NCBI GenBank assembly: GCA_037179515.1
Contig: JAXCGZ010016999.1
Location: 10,001 to 74,000, forward strand
Direction: 5' to 3'
DNA from: Halocaridina rubra
Taxonomy: Eukaryota > Arthropoda > Malacostraca > Decapoda > Atyidae
DNA: 64,000 nucleotides
Under the pieces are notes generated by a model that had not been told where the DNA came from, did no database searches, and saw only the letters and a program-made list of their open reading frames with translations. The position numbers and the translations under genes were made by a program. Positions 9,968 to 18,069 of the stretch are shown here, piece after piece (positions within the stretch are counted from its first letter, which is position 1; each line of letters opens with the position of its first letter).

Positions 9968-12959
9968 GGCTAGTCCCGAGGCGCCCTCCGGGAGGGGGCT
10001 AGCCCCGAGGCGCCCTCCGGTAGGGGGCTTTGCCCCGAGGCGCCCTCCGGGAGGGGGCTTTGCCCCGAGGCGCCCTCCGGGAGGGAGCTAGTCCCGAGGC
10101 GCCCTTCGGGAGGGGGCTAGCCCCGAGGCGCCCTCCGGGAGGGGGCTAGCCTCGAGGCGCCCTCCGGGAGGGGGCTAGCCCCGAGGCGCCCTCCGGGAGG
10201 GGGCTAGCCCCGAGGCGCCCTCCGGGAGGGGGCTAGCCCCGAGGCGCCCTCCGGGAGGGGGCCAGCCCCGAGGCGCCCTCCGGGAGGGGGCTAGCCCCGA
10301 GGCGCCCTCCGGGAGGGGGCTAGCCCCGAGGCGCCCTCCGGGAGGGGGCTAGCCCCGAGGCGCCCTCCGGGAGGGGGCTAGCACCGAGGCGCCCTCCGGG
10401 AGGGGGCTAGCCCCGAGGCGCCCTCCGGGAGGGGGCTAGCCCCGAGGCGCCCTCCGGGAGGGGGCTAGCCCCGAGGCGCCCTCCGGGAGGGGGCTAGCCC
10501 CGAGGCGCCCTCCGGGAGGGGGCTAGCCCCGAGGCGCCCTCCGGGAGGGGGCTAGCCCCGAGGCGCCCTCCGGGAGGGGGCTAGCCCCGAGGCGCCCTCC
10601 GGGAGGGGGCTAGCCCCGAGGCGCCCTCCGGGAGGGGGCTAGCCCCGAGGCGCCCTCCGGGAGGGGGCTAGCCCCGAGGCGCCCTCCGGGAGGGGGCTAG
10701 CCCCGAGGCGCCCTCCGGGAGGGGGCTAGCCCCGAGGCGCCCTCCGGGAGGGGGCTAGCCCCGAGGCGCCCTCCGGGAGGGGGCTAGCCCCGAGGCGCCC
10801 TCCGGGAGGGGGCTAGCCCCGAGGCGCCCTCCGGGAGGGGGCTAGCCCCGAGGCGCCCTCCGGGAGGGGGCTAGCCCCGAGGCGCCCTCCGGGAGGGGGC
10901 TAGCCCCGAGGCGCCCTCCGGGAGGGGGCTAGCCCCTAGGCGCCCTCCGGGAGGGGGCTAGCCCCGAGGCGCCCTCCGGGAGGGGGCTAGCCCCTAGGCG
11001 CCCTCCGGGAGGGGGCTAACCCCGAGGCGCCCTCCGGGAGGGGGCTAGCCCCAAGGCGCCCTCCGGGAGGGGGCTAGCCCGGAGGCGCCCTCCGGGAGGG
11101 GGCTAGCCCCGAGGCGCCCTCCGGGAGGGGGCTTTGCCCCGAAGCGCCCTCCGAGAGGGGGCTTTGCCCCGAGGCGCCCTCCGGGAGGGGTCTTTGCCCC
11201 GAGGCGCCCTCCGGTTGGGGGCTAGTCCCGAGGCGCCCTCCTGTTGGGGGCTAGTCCCGAGGCGCCCTCCATGAGGGGGCTTTGCCCCGAGGCGCCCTCC
11301 GGGAGGGGGCTTTGCCCCGAGGCGCCCTCCGGGAGGGGGCTTTGCCCCGAGGCGCCCTCCGGGAGGGGGCTAGTCCCGAGGCGCCCTTCGGGAGGGGGCT
11401 AGCCCCGAGGCGCCCTCCGGGAGGGGGCTAGCCTCGAGGCGCCCTCCGGGAGGGGGCTAGCCCCGAGGCGCCCTCCGGGAGGGGGCTAGCCCCGAGGCGC
11501 CCTCCGGGAGGGGGCTAGCCCCGAGGCGCCCTCCGGGAGGGGGCTAGCCCTGAGGCGCCCTCCGGGAGGGGGCTAGCCCTGAGGCGCCCTCCGGGAGGGG
11601 GCTAGCCCCGAGGCGCCCTCCGGGAGGGGGCTAGCCCCGAGGCGCCCTCCGGGAGGGGGCTAGCCCCGAGGCACTATCCGGGAGGGGGCTAGCCCCGAGG
11701 CGCCCTCCGGGAGGGGGCTAGCCCCGAGGCGCCCTCCGGGAGGGGGCTAGCCCGAGGCACCCTCCGGGAGGGGGCTAGCCCCGAGGCGCCCTCCGGGAGG
11801 GGGCTAGCCCCGAGGCGCCCTCCGGGAGGGGGCTAGCCCCGAGGCGTCCTCCGGGAGGGGACTTTGCCCCGAGGCGCCCTCCGGGAGGGGGCTTTGCCCC
11901 AAGGCGCCCTCCGGGAGGAGCTTTGCCCCGAGGCGCTCTCCGGGAGGGGGCTTTGCCCCGAGGCGCCCTCCGGAAGGGGGCTTTGCCCCGAGGCGCCCTC
12001 CGGAAGGGGGCTTTGGCCCGAGGCGCCCTCTGGGAGGGGGCTAGTCCCGAGGCGCCCTACTAGAGGGGGCTAACCCCGAGGCGCCCTCCGTTAGGGGGCT
12101 AGTCCCGTGGCGACCTCCGGGAGGGGGCTAGCCCCGCGGCGCCCTCCTTGAGGGGGCTAGCCCCGAGGCGCCCTCCTTGAGGGGGCTAGCCCCGAGGCGC
12201 CCTCCGGGAGGGGGCTAGCCCCGAGGCGCCCTCCGGGAGGGGGCTAGCCCCGAGGCGCCCTCCGGGAGGGGGCTAGCCCCGAGGCGCCCTCCGGGAGGGG
12301 GCTAGCCCCGAGGCGCCCTCCGGGAGGGGGCTAGCCCCGAGGCACCCTCCGGGAGGGGGCTAACCCCTAGGCGCCCTCCGGGAGGGGGCTAGCCCCGAGG
12401 CACCCTCCGGGAGGGGGCTAGCCCCGAGGAGCCCTCCGGGAAGGGGGCTAGCCCCGAGGCGCCCTCCGGGAGGAGGCTAGCCCCGAGGCGCCCTCCGGGA
12501 GGGGGCTAGCTCGGAGGCGCCCTCCGGGAAGGGGGCTAGCCTCGAGGCGCCCTCCGGGAGGGGGCTAGCCCCGAGGCGCCCTCAGGGAGGGGGCTAGCCC
12601 CGAGGCGCCCTCCGGGAGGGGGCTAGCCCCGAGGCGCCCTCCGGGAGGGGGCTAGCCCCGAGGCGCCCTCCGGGAGGGGGCTTTGCCCCGAGGCGCCCTC
12701 CGGGAGGGGGCTTTGCCCCGAGGCGCCCTCCGAGAGGGGGCTTTGCCCCGAGGCGCCCTCCGGGAGGGGGCTTTGCTCCGAGGCGCCCTCCGGGAGGGGG
12801 CTTTGCCCCGAGGCGCCCTCCGGGAGGGGGCTTTGCCCCGAGGCGCCCTCCGGGAGGGGGCTTTGCCCCGAGGCGCCCTCTGGGAGGGGGCTTTCCCCCG
12901 AGGCGCCCTCCGAGAGGGGGCTAGCCCCAAGGCGCCCTCCGGGAGGGGGCTAGCCCCGA
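9968..12959 (+). repeat. Large tandem duplication, copy 2 (interrupted)
   Basis: Second copy of the ~3.65-kb higher-order unit. It runs to 12959, is interrupted by the retrotransposon, and resumes at 18067. The variant order at 18067-18467 matches 9530-9930 exactly: one CTGGTGG, three standard, two GAGCGGG, then GAGGGTG, TTTAACC and CCGTTTGTTGG. The stretch equivalent to 9293-9529 is missing. Confidence 0.87.
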
Positions 12960-13006
12960 TAATAATAATAATAATAATAATAATCCTTTATTCCAATGTA
13001 CATTGG
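12960..13006 (-). other. Retrotransposon 3' end: hairpin, AATAAA, (TTA)n tail
   Basis: In element orientation the palindrome CCAATGTACATTGG (13006-12993) is directly followed by AATAAAGG (poly(A) signal 12992-12987) and then a TTA/ATT tail to the satellite junction at 12959/12960. In L2- and CR1-type LINEs a 3'-terminal stem-loop and short tail repeats are what the reverse transcriptase recognises. Here that role is inferred. The truncated element in island E has the same arrangement. Confidence 0.75.
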
Positions 13007-13101
13007 GTATTTAAATAAGATACATATATATTCCAGATAGACATCTGTGGTGTACGATATAGACATACTAAAACAAACAAATCATAAAGATGAGTGTACC
13101 A

Positions 13102-16101
13102 TTAAAATTTACAAGTAAAATCTTCCTTTAAGAGCAACTTCTTAAGATTATATTTAAAAGTATACACTGAACCAGCATTTTTTAGTTCTCTGGGAAGCTG
13201 ATTATATAAATGAGGTCCACGAATGTTTATATCTCTTGAGCCAATATCAGTTTTAGACCTTCGTACTAATAAATCTTCCCCTTGACGGGTAGTTAACCCG
13301 GTAACTGAGCTTACTGTAGAAAAATTATACAAGCAATCAGGAATATTGTTTCTTAGTATATTAAAAACAAAGGTACATATATCAAAAACATATTTATCTC
13401 TAATCTTTATCCATTCTAGATCTTTTAAAACAGGAGAGATGTGCTCGTATTTTCTTACATTGCCAACAGCCACTCGTGCTGCAAAGTTTTGTAACTTTTG
13501 TATTCTTTGTAATTGAGTCTTATTTGTACATCCCCAAACTTTGAGACAGTAATTAATTAAACTCATAGCTAAGGACTGGACAATTATTATACGAGTTGAT
13601 GTTTCAAATGAGTCTTTTACCCTATTTAGATATATTAGAGTACCCATTACTTTTTTATAAATTTCATCTATATGCATTTCAAAATTCATGTAACGGTCAA
13701 AATAGACACCTAGGTTCTTTACCGAGTTCATTGGCTTAATGATATTACCGTTAAAATTTATATGAAGATTGTCATCAACTTCTGATAATAATTGTCTGGA
13801 TCCGATAAGAATAGATTGGGTTTTAGTTTCATTAAGTAACAGACCATTTTTTAGAAAGTAACGTTTAGCCATATACAAAATTTCTTCTGCTCTACGAATA
13901 ATATTTTCTAAATCATCAATTTCTCCTTCAATTAAGATTTGAGTATCGTCAGCATATTGAATGACATAACAGTTAGGTAAATATTTTACTAGATCGTTTA
14001 CATATATTAGAAAAAGTATAGGTCCTAGGATCGATCCCTGAGGGACCCCAAACAATACCTTCTTGCGACTTGAGACTACATCTTTTATTCTGACTGACTG
14101 GTAGCGGTTTTTTAAATAGTTCTCGAACCAGCTTGGGTCAATGTTCATTTTTTTGCATTTTTCTAATAGAGTGGTATGGTGTACACTATCAAAAGCTTTA
14201 GAAAGATCGAGTAGTAGTAGCAATGATATTTTCTTATTATCTATATTTTTGTATATTTCATCTGATATTTTCAATAAGGCAGTTTCAGTTGATAATTTTG
14301 GCCTGAAACCGTGTTGACTTTTTGCAATAAGTTTATTTTTTTCAAGAAACTCACTTAACTGATTTGCAACAATCTTTTCAAGTATCTTTGATAAAATTGG
14401 TAGTAAAGAGATTGGTCTATAGTTAGAGACGTCGTCAGGATTTCCATTTTTAAAACCAGGAATTACATGGGGATTTTTCCATAAATCTGGGTAGACATTG
14501 GTAACTATGGAAGTATTGATTATTACCGTCAGATAATAAGCTATTACAAATAATGAATCTCTAATAAAACGAAAACAAATTCCATCTGATCCATATGCAT
14601 TAGAGTCTTTCAGATTTTTTATTACTAAGATTACTGTATTACAATCTACTGTAGTAGGGTTAAAGACATCATTACTTCTATTGAATGCACTATGTTCTTG
14701 AACATTATTATTATTATTACTACCATCATCACTATTATCATTACCATTACTACCACCATCATTATTATTTACACCATTATCAACATTTCTATTATTATTA
14801 CTACTACCATCATCATTATTATTACCACCATTACTATTATTGATTTCATTTATTATTTCTTTTTTTGTTTTTTCAAAGGTTTTTTTCCCCACTTCAGCGA
14901 AAAAATTATTGAACTCTTCTGCTTTAGCACTTACATCTACCTCATCGGGTATAATTGATATGTTACTACTTTTATTACAGTTATTGGAAAGCATGGTTTT
15001 AGCAATTTTCCATGTATCAGAGATATTGCCTTTAGCGTTTTGAAATTTATTTTTGTAATACTGTTTCTTACTGTTACTTAATGATGATTTTACTTGTTTC
15101 TTATGCTCTGTAAACTTTTCTCTTAAAGGGATATTATCTCTTTGTAGCTTTACTTCATTTTGTAGTTTGTCTCTTTCTTTCATAATGTTTTTTATGTCAT
15201 CTGTTATCCAAGGAGCGGGGGGACGAAATATTTCTCTTGTCACGAGTGGTGCACATCGATCTATACATGATGATAAGACACTGGTTAAAATATTTACTTG
15301 TGTGTTGATATTATCGGTATATAGAATTTCATTTAATTTATGTACTTCATTCATAAGTAAACTACAAAGTAATTCTTGTGAATAATTTCTTAAGCATCTG
15401 AATGTTTTAAAGATTGGTTGTCTCTTTGGTTTGCGAATATTTAGGGACGTTACAATTTCCTCGTGGTCTGCTATAGGGCTTGGCATTACGTCACACTTAG
15501 TTATCATATGTTTGGAGTTTGTTATTACTAGATCGATTTGGGAAACTGAAGTGGGAGTGATTCTAGTTGGTTTATTTATAATCTGTTCTAGATTTAAATT
15601 CTTAATAAGTCTACTCATTTTATTTTCTCTTTTTAGTTGATCATCATTAAAATCGCCATATATAAAAACTGGTTTGTTTTTTAAAATTATCTCCTTAAAA
15701 ACGTCCAAAATATAGCTAAAAGAGGTTACCGAGGCTTTGGGGTGGCGGTACACGCAGCCTATGATAATAGAAGGAAACTTTTTATGTTGGACAGAGATCC
15801 ATTTATCTTCCACTCCTTCGTGCTTCTCAGTTTCAAGATTTAGTTCAGTGGCCTTCAAATAATTTTTAACATATAAACATACACCTCCACCTCTACCACT
15901 GTCATAGCGATAAATATTATATGAAGGAATATTAATAAATGCATTGTTAATTGACGGATACAGCCATGATTCGCTAATGCAAAGAACATCAATATTTTCT
16001 TGTACAAGCATATGTTCAATTTCTAGTATATGGGATAACAGGGATTGTGCATTTATATGTACGACAGATAATCTATCATTATATTTACAAGTAACTTTCA
16101 C
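13102..16101 (-). CDS. Retrotransposon ORF2: AP-endonuclease / reverse transcriptase
   Basis: Encodes the protein that nicks target DNA and reverse-transcribes the element RNA. An N-terminal exonuclease-endonuclease-phosphatase domain (~1-225) shows HINAQSL (N17), SESWL (E44), VYRHP (118-122), GDFND (D150, N152), QIDLVITN (D190) and ADHE (D212, H213). An Asn/Asp-rich linker covers ~421-467. The reverse transcriptase (~540-830) shows NYRPISLLP (560), LDLSKAFDSV (D632), GVPQGSILGP (685) and YADD (716-719). The C-terminal domain ends with the RGPHLYNQLP block typical of CR1/Jockey-group proteins; no RNase H domain is seen. The frame is intact. The codon at 16101-16099 is GTG, not ATG. The frame is open back to the ORF1 TAG at 16131-16129, and the first in-frame ATG is residue 31, after N17. 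The true start is therefore unresolved. Confidence 0.95.
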   Translation of the reverse strand: MKVTCKYNDRLSVVHINAQSLLSHILEIEHMLVQENIDVLCISESWLYPSINNAFINIPSYNIYRYDSGRGGGVCLYVKNYLKATELNLETEKHEGVEDKWISVQHKKFPSIIIGCVYRHPKASVTSFSYILDVFKEIILKNKPVFIYGDFNDDQLKRENKMSRLIKNLNLEQIINKPTRITPTSVSQIDLVITNSKHMITKCDVMPSPIADHEEIVTSLNIRKPKRQPIFKTFRCLRNYSQELLCSLLMNEVHKLNEILYTDNINTQVNILTSVLSSCIDRCAPLVTREIFRPPAPWITDDIKNIMKERDKLQNEVKLQRDNIPLREKFTEHKKQVKSSLSNSKKQYYKNKFQNAKGNISDTWKIAKTMLSNNCNKSSNISIIPDEVDVSAKAEEFNNFFAEVGKKTFEKTKKEIINEINNSNGGNNNDDGSSNNNRNVDNGVNNNDGGSNGNDNSDDGSNNNNNVQEHSAFNRSNDVFNPTTVDCNTVILVIKNLKDSNAYGSDGICFRFIRDSLFVIAYYLTVIINTSIVTNVYPDLWKNPHVIPGFKNGNPDDVSNYRPISLLPILSKILEKIVANQLSEFLEKNKLIAKSQHGFRPKLSTETALLKISDEIYKNIDNKKISLLLLLDLSKAFDSVHHTTLLEKCKKMNIDPSWFENYLKNRYQSVRIKDVVSSRKKVLFGVPQGSILGPILFLIYVNDLVKYLPNCYVIQYADDTQILIEGEIDDLENIIRRAEEILYMAKRYFLKNGLLLNETKTQSILIGSRQLLSEVDDNLHINFNGNIIKPMNSVKNLGVYFDRYMNFEMHIDEIYKKVMGTLIYLNRVKDSFETSTRIIIVQSLAMSLINYCLKVWGCTNKTQLQRIQKLQNFAARVAVGNVRKYEHISPVLKDLEWIKIRDKYVFDICTFVFNILRNNIPDCLYNFSTVSSVTGLTTRQGEDLLVRRSKTDIGSRDINIRGPHLYNQLPRELKNAGSVYTFKYNLKKLLLKEDFTCKF
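14701..14841 (-). repeat. Asn/Asp/Gly-rich trinucleotide-repeat linker within ORF2
   Basis: Residues ~421-467 of ORF2 are nearly all N, D, G and S, encoded by a slightly degraded run of AAT, GAT and GGT triplets (ATT, ATC and ACC on the plus strand). It sits between the endonuclease and the reverse transcriptase, where linker length is probably tolerated. It looks like microsatellite expansion inside a coding frame and is still a multiple of three. Confidence 0.85.
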
Positions 16102-16131
16102 ATCGGCACTGTCTTCTTGGCCATGATTCTA
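16102..16131 (-). promoter_or_regulatory. ORF1 TAG / in-frame ORF2 entry (possible readthrough site)
   Basis: Read on the minus strand, ORF1 ends TAT TAT TAG and the same frame continues through AAT CAT GGC CAA GAA into ORF2 with no further stop. A small stem can form 3 nt after TAG: CATGGC pairs with GCCGATG, with one bulged G and a 12-nt loop. An ATG at 16124-16122, 4 nt after the stop, opens only an eight-codon frame. TAG readthrough, non-AUG initiation or coupled reinitiation with a frameshift are the alternatives; sequence alone does not decide. Confidence 0.5.
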
Positions 16132-17721
16132 ATAATAATCATTATTTTTACATAATCTACTCTTATGACCATATTCATGACATACATTACATTTAACTTT
16201 ATGATCAAATCTACAATTTGATTGGCGGTGATTGAACTCACCACAATTATAACATCCATATCTTTGACTTTGCACATAATCATAATCCCTTCTTTCTCTG
16301 TTTTGTTTGTAAGTATGACTTATCCTAGTGTTGGTATTGCTGTATCGTCCCTGGGAGCCAGTATCACCATGTCTACCACGCGAGAAATTATTATAATCAT
16401 AATCCCTTCTTTCTCTATTTTGTTTGTTAGTATGACTTAGCCAGGTGTTTGTATTGCTGTATCGTCCCTGGGAGCCAGTATCACCATATCTACCACGCAA
16501 AAAACTATTTTTGACTCCCGTATTTTGGCCTCTATTTTGATAAAATCTAACTGTATTGTTACCTTTAACATTCATGTTCACTCTATTGTCACTACCTCCT
16601 CTGTCACTTACATCATTAGATTTCATTTTATTGTTGCTAGCATTAAACAAATTTGATTTTACTGTTTTCCAGTCTCGGCAGATAAAGTCACTTGTACAAA
16701 CAGAAGAAATAGCATCCAATAGTCTGATTGCTCCAATTCTATTAAGTAAATCATTTTCCATATCATCTCGAATTTCGTAACAGTTAATATCAATATCACC
16801 AGTTCCAAGTTTGAAAAACTCTGCTGTCTTAATGAATGTAACCCCATTGTTATTACACCATTCATGCAACTGGGTATTATATTGATATATTCTATCAGGC
16901 AAACCACTTGTCTTCAAACTTGGGACTAGTTCACAAACCTTGACCTCAATATCTTTGTTTTTCCCCTGAAGTTCGGCGATTACAGTCCCAAGGGTATCAA
17001 GAATTGTTTCTAGGGTAGCATCTTCGTCAAGTAGATCTTGTGTTCCGCAGTAGATAACACATTCCTTTGGCAAGTGATCAAGTTCCTCACTTATCCAAGA
17101 TTTTAGTATCTTCAAGTTTGCTTCTGGAAGTGTTCTTATTTCTGCATGTTCATGAAGGTCGCTTGATATTATTTCTTTTAAGTAAGAGTCGCCAATCAAT
17201 AAGGTATTTCCTTCAAGTGGTGCGTTCGTACGTCTGGCATGGGTATTTGTTTCACTGAGGTTTTGTATTGCTTCTTGATTTTGTTTAATGGTTTCCTGTG
17301 CCAAGAATAATTTTGTTTTTAGTTCTTGTATTTCTCTCTCCTTTTCTGTTAAAGAATTGTTCATTACGCAAAATTTGTCGTTAGTTTCTCGAACAAATTT
17401 TTGAAATATGTGGTACAGTTCTGTCGAATCGTAAGTTTCGTTCTCTCTCTCGTGGGTAGCATCATGTGACGATGGTGATTCATCAATGCTTCTATAATAT
17501 GTTATCATTTTATCAATCAAATTTTCTTTAGTTGTCCATATACCAGTAAGGCCCAACTCAATGCAGTGTTTTTGCAATTCGCATTTTGTATATTTACCAA
17601 GAAGTTCTCGTGACGGATTCTCGAGAGTGGCCAGTGGTGGGTTGCGTCTTACCACTCTTTCTTCCGTCGTTTCCTCGAGAGGATTATCGTCTTTGTTTGT
17701 GAGATCAAATGAATTATCCAT
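16129..17721 (-). CDS. Retrotransposon ORF1: SAP-like, coiled coil, SGNH-like, two CCHC knuckles
   Basis: Encodes the probable RNA-binding partner of ORF2 (530 aa). The ATG at 17721-17719 has a good context (A at -3, G at +4). Residues ~44-76 (YTKCELQKHCIELGL...) resemble a SAP DNA-binding motif. A charged helical stretch at ~110-158 looks like a coiled coil. Residues ~172-340 resemble an SGNH/GDSL hydrolase, as in CR1 ORF1 esterases: LLIGDSY (S179) and YCGTQD (224-229). The usual final HLN block reads LLNRIG (325-330), so the catalytic His seems lost. Residues 409-443 and 448-482 are two near-identical RG/NR-rich copies. Two knuckles follow, CX2CX4HX4C at C490-C503 and C511-C524. Function is inferred from LINE ORF1 proteins; the esterase activity is doubtful. 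Confidence 0.9.
   Translation of the reverse strand: MDNSFDLTNKDDNPLEETTEERVVRRNPPLATLENPSRELLGKYTKCELQKHCIELGLTGIWTTKENLIDKMITYYRSIDESPSSHDATHERENETYDSTELYHIFQKFVRETNDKFCVMNNSLTEKEREIQELKTKLFLAQETIKQNQEAIQNLSETNTHARRTNAPLEGNTLLIGDSYLKEIISSDLHEHAEIRTLPEANLKILKSWISEELDHLPKECVIYCGTQDLLDEDATLETILDTLGTVIAELQGKNKDIEVKVCELVPSLKTSGLPDRIYQYNTQLHEWCNNNGVTFIKTAEFFKLGTGDIDINCYEIRDDMENDLLNRIGAIRLLDAISSVCTSDFICRDWKTVKSNLFNASNNKMKSNDVSDRGGSDNRVNMNVKGNNTVRFYQNRGQNTGVKNSFLRGRYGDTGSQGRYSNTNTWLSHTNKQNRERRDYDYNNFSRGRHGDTGSQGRYSNTNTRISHTYKQNRERRDYDYVQSQRYGCYNCGEFNHRQSNCRFDHKVKCNVCHEYGHKSRLCKNNDYY
16276..16497 (-). repeat. 117-bp tandem duplication inside ORF1
   Basis: Two in-frame copies (16497-16393 and 16380-16276), 117 bp apart, each encoding a 35-aa unit starting RGRxGDTGSQGRYSNTNT and ending RERRDYDY. 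They differ at only a few codons, so the duplication is recent. It doubles a basic, Tyr/Arg-rich stretch next to the zinc knuckles, which plausibly changes nucleic-acid binding. Confidence 0.92.
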
Positions 17722-18055
17722 TTTTCAAATGTATTTAGAAAGGTCTACAAAACAATAGTCTCCGTGTTATTTAATTAGCAAATGATAAAAATATATAAAA
17801 CAAGTTGAAAGAAAACGCACCAATCAGTGGTATTTATGGCATAGGGTCCCAGTGCGCATGCGCAGCTTTTGAAGAATTTGAGTAGGAGTCCAGTAGAAAA
17901 TTTAACTTTTTATAGCATGAAAAACTCTACGAACAGACTTAATTTCACATATGAACTGGCATTATCACTGTCTCCACATATTCACAAACACTTACTGGGC
18001 ACTGTTTTTTCGGTAGAGAGTCTTAGATCTTCACAAGAAAAAGTATTTACAGAAT
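17722..18055 (-). promoter_or_regulatory. Retrotransposon 5' UTR with promoter-like motifs
   Basis: In element orientation this AT-rich leader carries, from 5' to 3', a TATAAAA (plus 17907-17913), the perfect palindrome TGCGCATGCGCA (17853-17864), identical to the NRF1-type recognition sequence, and ATTGG, an inverted CCAAT box (17820-17824). LINEs need an internal promoter in this region; these motifs are candidates only. No other gene is seen in the leader. Confidence 0.45.
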
Positions 18056-18069
18056 GAGGGCGCACAGAG
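18056..18069. other. 5' junction of retrotransposon with inverted satellite filler
   Basis: Between the element (ending near 18055) and the resumed array there is GAGGGCGC (18056-18063), the inverse complement of the satellite's GCGCCCTC found at 18070-18077. Such a short inverted filler fits template switching when the cDNA 5' end was joined to the target. Confidence 0.5.

Larger units (their letters stand above)
5887..12959 (+). repeat. GC-rich minisatellite array 3 (forward)
   Basis: About 7.07 kb of forward monomers. A 30-31-bp TTTG block (5887-6080) gives way to long runs of 29-bp CTAG monomers (for example ~6415-7520, the most homogeneous stretch of the window). Shorter TTTG blocks follow at ~7520-7610, 8245-8430, 9010-9255 and 9310-9940. 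The array contains a large tandem duplication (6301-9960 and 9968 onward). It is cut at 12959 by the retrotransposon. Confidence 0.95.
12960..18066 (-). mobile_element. Full-length two-ORF non-LTR retrotransposon (CR1/L2/Jockey group)
   Basis: A 5.1-kb element on the minus strand inside the satellite. In element orientation it has a ~340-bp 5' UTR, ORF1 (530 aa), ORF2 with AP-endonuclease and reverse transcriptase, a ~95-bp 3' UTR with a perfect 14-bp palindrome, AATAAA and a (TTA)n tail of ~8-9 units. There are no terminal repeats, so it is a LINE. An SGNH-like ORF1 domain, the lack of an RNase H domain after the reverse transcriptase and a microsatellite tail point to the CR1/L2 side of the Jockey superclade; the clade is uncertain. 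Both frames are open, suggesting a young and possibly active copy. The paralogous empty site at 9292/9530 shows a ~237-bp target deletion and no clear duplication. Confidence 0.93.

Noticed and set aside
14692..14958. Plus-strand frames inside the retrotransposon (Ile/Thr-rich and others)
   Set aside because: Antisense shadows of ORF2, rich in I and T because they oppose the Asn-rich linker.
12960..18066. LTR retrotransposon or retrovirus-like element
   Set aside because: No terminal repeats, protease, integrase or RNase H. An AP-endonuclease and a simple-repeat tail identify a LINE.
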